Source: an uncultured Eubacterium sp. (GTDB lineage Bacteria; Bacillota; Clostridia; Lachnospirales; Lachnospiraceae). From it: a stretch of 7,796 nt of DNA. Where the stretch lies: NCBI GenBank assembly GCA_947573465.1, contig CANPET010000070.1, positions 1 through 7,796 on the forward strand, read 5' to 3'. The translations under genes were made by a program, and so were the position numbers. A model generated the notes under the pieces. The model searched no databases. It was not told the DNA's origin and saw nothing but the letters and a program-made list of their open reading frames with translations. Every line of letters begins with the position of its first letter. Position 1 is the first letter of the stretch. Positions 5,564-7,796 of this stretch are shown here, piece by piece.

Positions 5564-6358
5564 ATGAAAGAATACTGGACAAATATGTTTAGGAATGAAC
5601 CAGTTTATGTGAAGGACGGGGACTACTATTTTGATGTTGATGAAGAAGCAGATTTTTTCGATGAAGAAGATGTAAAAGAATGGAGAGAAAGAAGCTTTAA
5701 TAATAATTGGAAGCTAAACGGAGAATTAATAAATTCATTTAAAGAGCCGATTAAAGACTTTTTTGGATGTCATAAGGAGTTCTTTATGGATATTGCCTGT
5801 GGTCCAGGTATGGGATTAATTCCACTTGTATTGCATAATTATCCAGATAGAAAATGTTTAGCTACCGATGCATCATCATTGGTGATTGAGGAGTGGAGAA
5901 AATATATTGATAAAAATCTTTCTAAATATCATATTGATTTAGCTCAATTTAGTACACGGAATATTCCGATAAAAAGTAATTCATTAGATATCGTGACGAG
6001 TTTATTAGGAGTGGGCTCGTCAGCAAAGTTTGGGAAGGATGATGAAAGGAATGTTATTAACGAGATAAACAGAGTATTAAAATCCGGTGGATATTTTGTA
6101 ACAGTTGAAGGGGACTGGCAGGATTTCGATACAATAGAAAAAGTGTTTCAATTATGGGGACAACCAGTATGGAAAGGGATGGAAGAACATTCAGATTGGT
6201 CAAAACGTTTTGGAGAGTGTGGTTTTGAAGTGATAAATAGTGATTGCAGTTATTGCAGATATTTAAGACCAGAGGATAACGAACTAGGAGAGCAGGCAGA
6301 AAAGCATGGTATGAAAATCGGAATGAAATATACACTTTATATTTTGCAAAAGAAGTAA
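5564..6358 (+). CDS. Class I SAM-dependent methyltransferase, unknown substrate
   Basis: A 264-aa Rossmann-fold methyltransferase of the Methyltransf_11/25 type. Motif I is DIACGPGMG at 76-84, the SAM-binding glycine loop. The region LATDASS gives the acidic end of strand 2, NSLDIVTSLLGVGSS is the motif IV region, and NEINRVLKSGGYFVTVEG is the strand-5 block usual in this superfamily. The N-terminal ~60 residues are aromatic and very acidic (FDVDEEADFFDEED) and may cap the active site or set specificity. Start choice: the frame also opens at TTG 5558, but GAGGAG ends at 5557 and would abut TTG, whereas ATG 5564 has six bases of spacing, so 5564 is preferred. It sits between the CXXC protein and a DUF1848 gene with short gaps (41 and 21 nt), so co-transcription is likely. 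The substrate (small molecule, RNA or protein) cannot be assigned. Confidence 0.85.
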   Translation: MKEYWTNMFRNEPVYVKDGDYYFDVDEEADFFDEEDVKEWRERSFNNNWKLNGELINSFKEPIKDFFGCHKEFFMDIACGPGMGLIPLVLHNYPDRKCLATDASSLVIEEWRKYIDKNLSKYHIDLAQFSTRNIPIKSNSLDIVTSLLGVGSSAKFGKDDERNVINEINRVLKSGGYFVTVEGDWQDFDTIEKVFQLWGQPVWKGMEEHSDWSKRFGECGFEVINSDCSYCRYLRPEDNELGEQAEKHGMKIGMKYTLYILQKK

Positions 6359-6379
6359 ATTAAGGGATACGCAGTAGTT

Positions 6380-7312
6380 ATGATTATCAATACAGGTAGC
6401 AGAACAGACATTCCAGCTTATTACAGTGAGTGGTTTTACAATAGAATAAAGGAAGGATATGTGCTTACTAGAAATCCATATTATCCAGAACAAATTACAA
6501 AATATAGGTTATCATCTAATGTAGTAGATGCAATTGTTTTTTGCACAAAAAATCCTGAGCCTATGTTGGATAGGTTAAATGAAATAAAGAATTTTCATCA
6601 GTTTTGGTTCGTGACTATCACACCTTATGGCAAAGAAATTGAACCCGATGTTCCAGTAGCAGAGCAAGTGATAGAGGCCTTTCAAAAATTATCGGGAATA
6701 GTAGGAGTGGATTGCTGTGGATGGCGGTATGATCCGATATTTATTTCGGGAAAATACACAGGGCATTTTCATATTAGGCGGTTTGAGGATATGGCAAAAG
6801 CATTGTCAGGATATACGAATCAGTGTGTAGTAAGTTTCATAGATTTGTATGAAAAGACAAAACGAAATTTTCCACAGGTAAAAGAAGTGAAAAAGTCAGA
6901 GCAGGAATTCTTGATAAAAGAGTTTGTTAATATAGGAAATAAATATCATATTAAGATACGGACTTGCTGCGAAAATCCAGAATTAGAAAAGTTAGGCGCA
7001 GATGTTTCAGGATGCATGACGCAGCAGGTGCTGGAAAATGCTATTGGGTATCGAATGAAAGTTCCTAGAAGAAGTCCTGCAAGAGTGGAGTGCAATTGTA
7101 TGCTTGGAAATGATATTGGAATGTATAATACTTGTGGTCATGGTTGTCTATATTGTTATGCCAACTATGATAAAAAGGTTGTAGAGCAAAATATGAAGCA
7201 ACACAATCCTAAATCTCCATTGCTGATAGGAGAGGTACAAGAGACTGACATTATAAAAGAAGCAAAACAGCAGCTATATAGAGATGCACAGATGAATATA
7301 TTTGATTTGTAG
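6380..7312 (+). CDS. DUF1848 family protein with radical-SAM-like cysteine cluster
   Basis: A 310-aa protein that I recognise as DUF1848 from its N-terminus (NTGSRTDIPAYYSEWF, then a GYVLTRNPYYP block), the FCTKNPEPM and FWFVTITPYG segments, and the C-terminal cysteine region. Near the C-terminus are Cys238 and Cys240 (ECNCMLG), then Cys252-GHG-Cys256-LY-Cys259. The latter is a CxxxCxxC spacing like that of radical SAM enzymes, but here at the opposite end of the protein, a recognised feature of this family. An Fe-S cluster is therefore plausible; the reaction is unknown. GVDCCGWRYDPI (around 112-123) is another conserved-looking block. The gene starts 21 nt after the methyltransferase stop; the SD AAGGGA (6362-6367) is 12 bases from ATG, a little distant. 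It is the last gene of the unit and is followed by a strong terminator. Confidence 0.86.
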   Translation: MIINTGSRTDIPAYYSEWFYNRIKEGYVLTRNPYYPEQITKYRLSSNVVDAIVFCTKNPEPMLDRLNEIKNFHQFWFVTITPYGKEIEPDVPVAEQVIEAFQKLSGIVGVDCCGWRYDPIFISGKYTGHFHIRRFEDMAKALSGYTNQCVVSFIDLYEKTKRNFPQVKEVKKSEQEFLIKEFVNIGNKYHIKIRTCCENPELEKLGADVSGCMTQQVLENAIGYRMKVPRRSPARVECNCMLGNDIGMYNTCGHGCLYCYANYDKKVVEQNMKQHNPKSPLLIGEVQETDIIKEAKQQLYRDAQMNIFDL

Positions 7313-7330
7313 GAAAGCGAAATAATGTAT

Positions 7331-7368
7331 AAGCAACAGTAATTATTTTAATTATAGTTGCTTTTTTT
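7331..7368 (+). terminator. Rho-independent terminator after the DUF1848 gene
   Basis: AAGCAAC (7331-7337) pairs with GTTGCTT (7357-7363). An inner TAATTA/TAATTA stem (7340-7345, 7349-7354) closes a TTT loop. A run of seven T (7362-7368) follows directly, partly shared with the stem. It sits 18 bases after the stop and cleanly separates this gene group from the next promoter. Confidence 0.9.
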
Positions 7369-7401
7369 GGGACCACAAACAGAAGTAAAAATATTTTTTA
7401 C

Positions 7402-7430
7402 TTGACAAAATATATACAGAACGTTACACT
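7402..7430 (+). promoter_or_regulatory. Sigma-A promoter of the antitoxin-like gene
   Basis: A perfect TTGACA (7402-7407) is followed by a 17-nt spacer and TACACT (7425-7430). Just upstream GTAAAA...TTTTAC (7385-7401) forms an AT-rich inverted repeat that could raise promoter activity or bind a regulator. The start would fall near 7437, only about 18 nt before the ATG. Confidence 0.75.
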
Positions 7431-7454
7431 CAAAATAAGAAAGGAATAAACGGT

Positions 7455-7796
7455 ATGAAGGGATATTCGAAAAAAATAGAAGATATAATTATGACATTAC
7501 CATCTAATAAATTGATTATTGCAAGAGAACTGTACAATGAACAATTAAAAGATATTCCAGAATTGACATATTATAAAACATTAGAAAGATTAGCTCAAAA
7601 AGAGGTCATTAAGCATCTTACAAAGGGCGTGTATTATCGTTCTGAAAAGCGGGAGACGGAAGAGAAAAATATTAGTGAGAGTATTGTTCGTTATTATACT
7701 GAAAATGGTTGCGGAGTTATTGTAGGAAAAAAATTTTATAACAGAATTGGTATAACAAAGGAAGAAGGAGAAAAGACAGAAGTTTTATCTACTAGG
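7455..7796 (+). CDS. AbiEi/DUF6088-like antitoxin domain protein, N-terminal part (cut by window)
   Basis: The gene opens at ATG 7455, after AAAGGAA (7440-7446), and stays open for 114 codons to the window edge, so the C-terminus is missing. Residues 1-60 look like a winged helix: a helical N-terminus, then LPSNKLIIARELYNE, then a putative recognition helix TYYKTLERLAQKEVI, and a wing ending HLTKGVYYR. The 'LxxLxxKxxIxxLxxGxYYR' pattern is shared by AbiEi-type type IV antitoxins and the related DUF6088 proteins. The next part (SESIVRYYTENGCGVIVGKKFYNRIGIT) resembles the start of their second domain, where a GxxxGxxxYNxxGIT-like segment is common. If so, it represses its own promoter and counters an AbiEii-type nucleotidyltransferase toxin encoded next to it. 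That partner lies outside the window, so the toxin-antitoxin role is inference; a stand-alone regulator is the alternative. Confidence 0.68.
   Translation, partial: MKGYSKKIEDIIMTLPSNKLIIARELYNEQLKDIPELTYYKTLERLAQKEVIKHLTKGVYYRSEKRETEEKNISESIVRYYTENGCGVIVGKKFYNRIGITKEEGEKTEVLSTR

Overview
The window comes from a low-GC Gram-positive (Firmicutes) chromosome. The sequence is AT-rich, the Shine-Dalgarno (SD) sites are strong (GGAGG-type), and several promoters match the sigma-A consensus with 17-bp spacers. The gene content and protein sequences look most like Clostridia, probably Lachnospiraceae. That family-level placement is inference, since there is no rRNA or other marker here.

Layout, left to right: (1) the 3' part of mnmA (tRNA 2-thiouridylase), ending at a hairpin terminator. 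(2) A sulfur-assimilation unit: a consensus promoter carrying two identically spaced CymR/Rrf2-type palindromes, a 31-codon Cys/Met-rich leader ORF, cysK (cysteine synthase), a strongly structured inverted-repeat spacer, and metY (O-acetylhomoserine sulfhydrylase). (3) About 450 bp without a recognised gene, containing degenerate 35-36 bp tandem units and a family of TTACAT...ATGTAA palindromes, closed by a terminator. (4) On the minus strand, a two-gene operon of a MarR-family regulator and a small flavodoxin-like protein, with two operator palindromes placed on its own promoter. (5) On the plus strand, a compact cluster of an ArsC/Spx-family CXXC protein, a class I SAM-dependent methyltransferase and a DUF1848 protein with a C-terminal CxxxCxxC cluster, ended by a textbook terminator. 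(6) A consensus promoter and the first 114 codons of a gene resembling AbiEi/DUF6088-type antitoxins, cut by the window edge.

How the genes fit together: CysK and MetY both consume sulfide, on O-acetylserine and O-acetylhomoserine respectively, so the unit supplies cysteine and homocysteine/methionine. The operators and the sulfur-amino-acid-rich leader suggest two layers of control by sulfur status, one transcriptional and one through translation of the leader. MnmA uses sulfur derived from cysteine, but it has its own terminator and is a separate unit. The MarR/flavodoxin pair and the CXXC protein hint at redox functions; a functional link between them is not shown by the sequence.

The items most worth following up are the Cys/Met-rich leader ORF upstream of cysK, the folded cysK-metY spacer, the codon-phased repeat units after metY, the methyltransferase-DUF1848 pair, and the truncated antitoxin-like gene at the right edge. 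I did not find an obvious wholly new multi-gene system.
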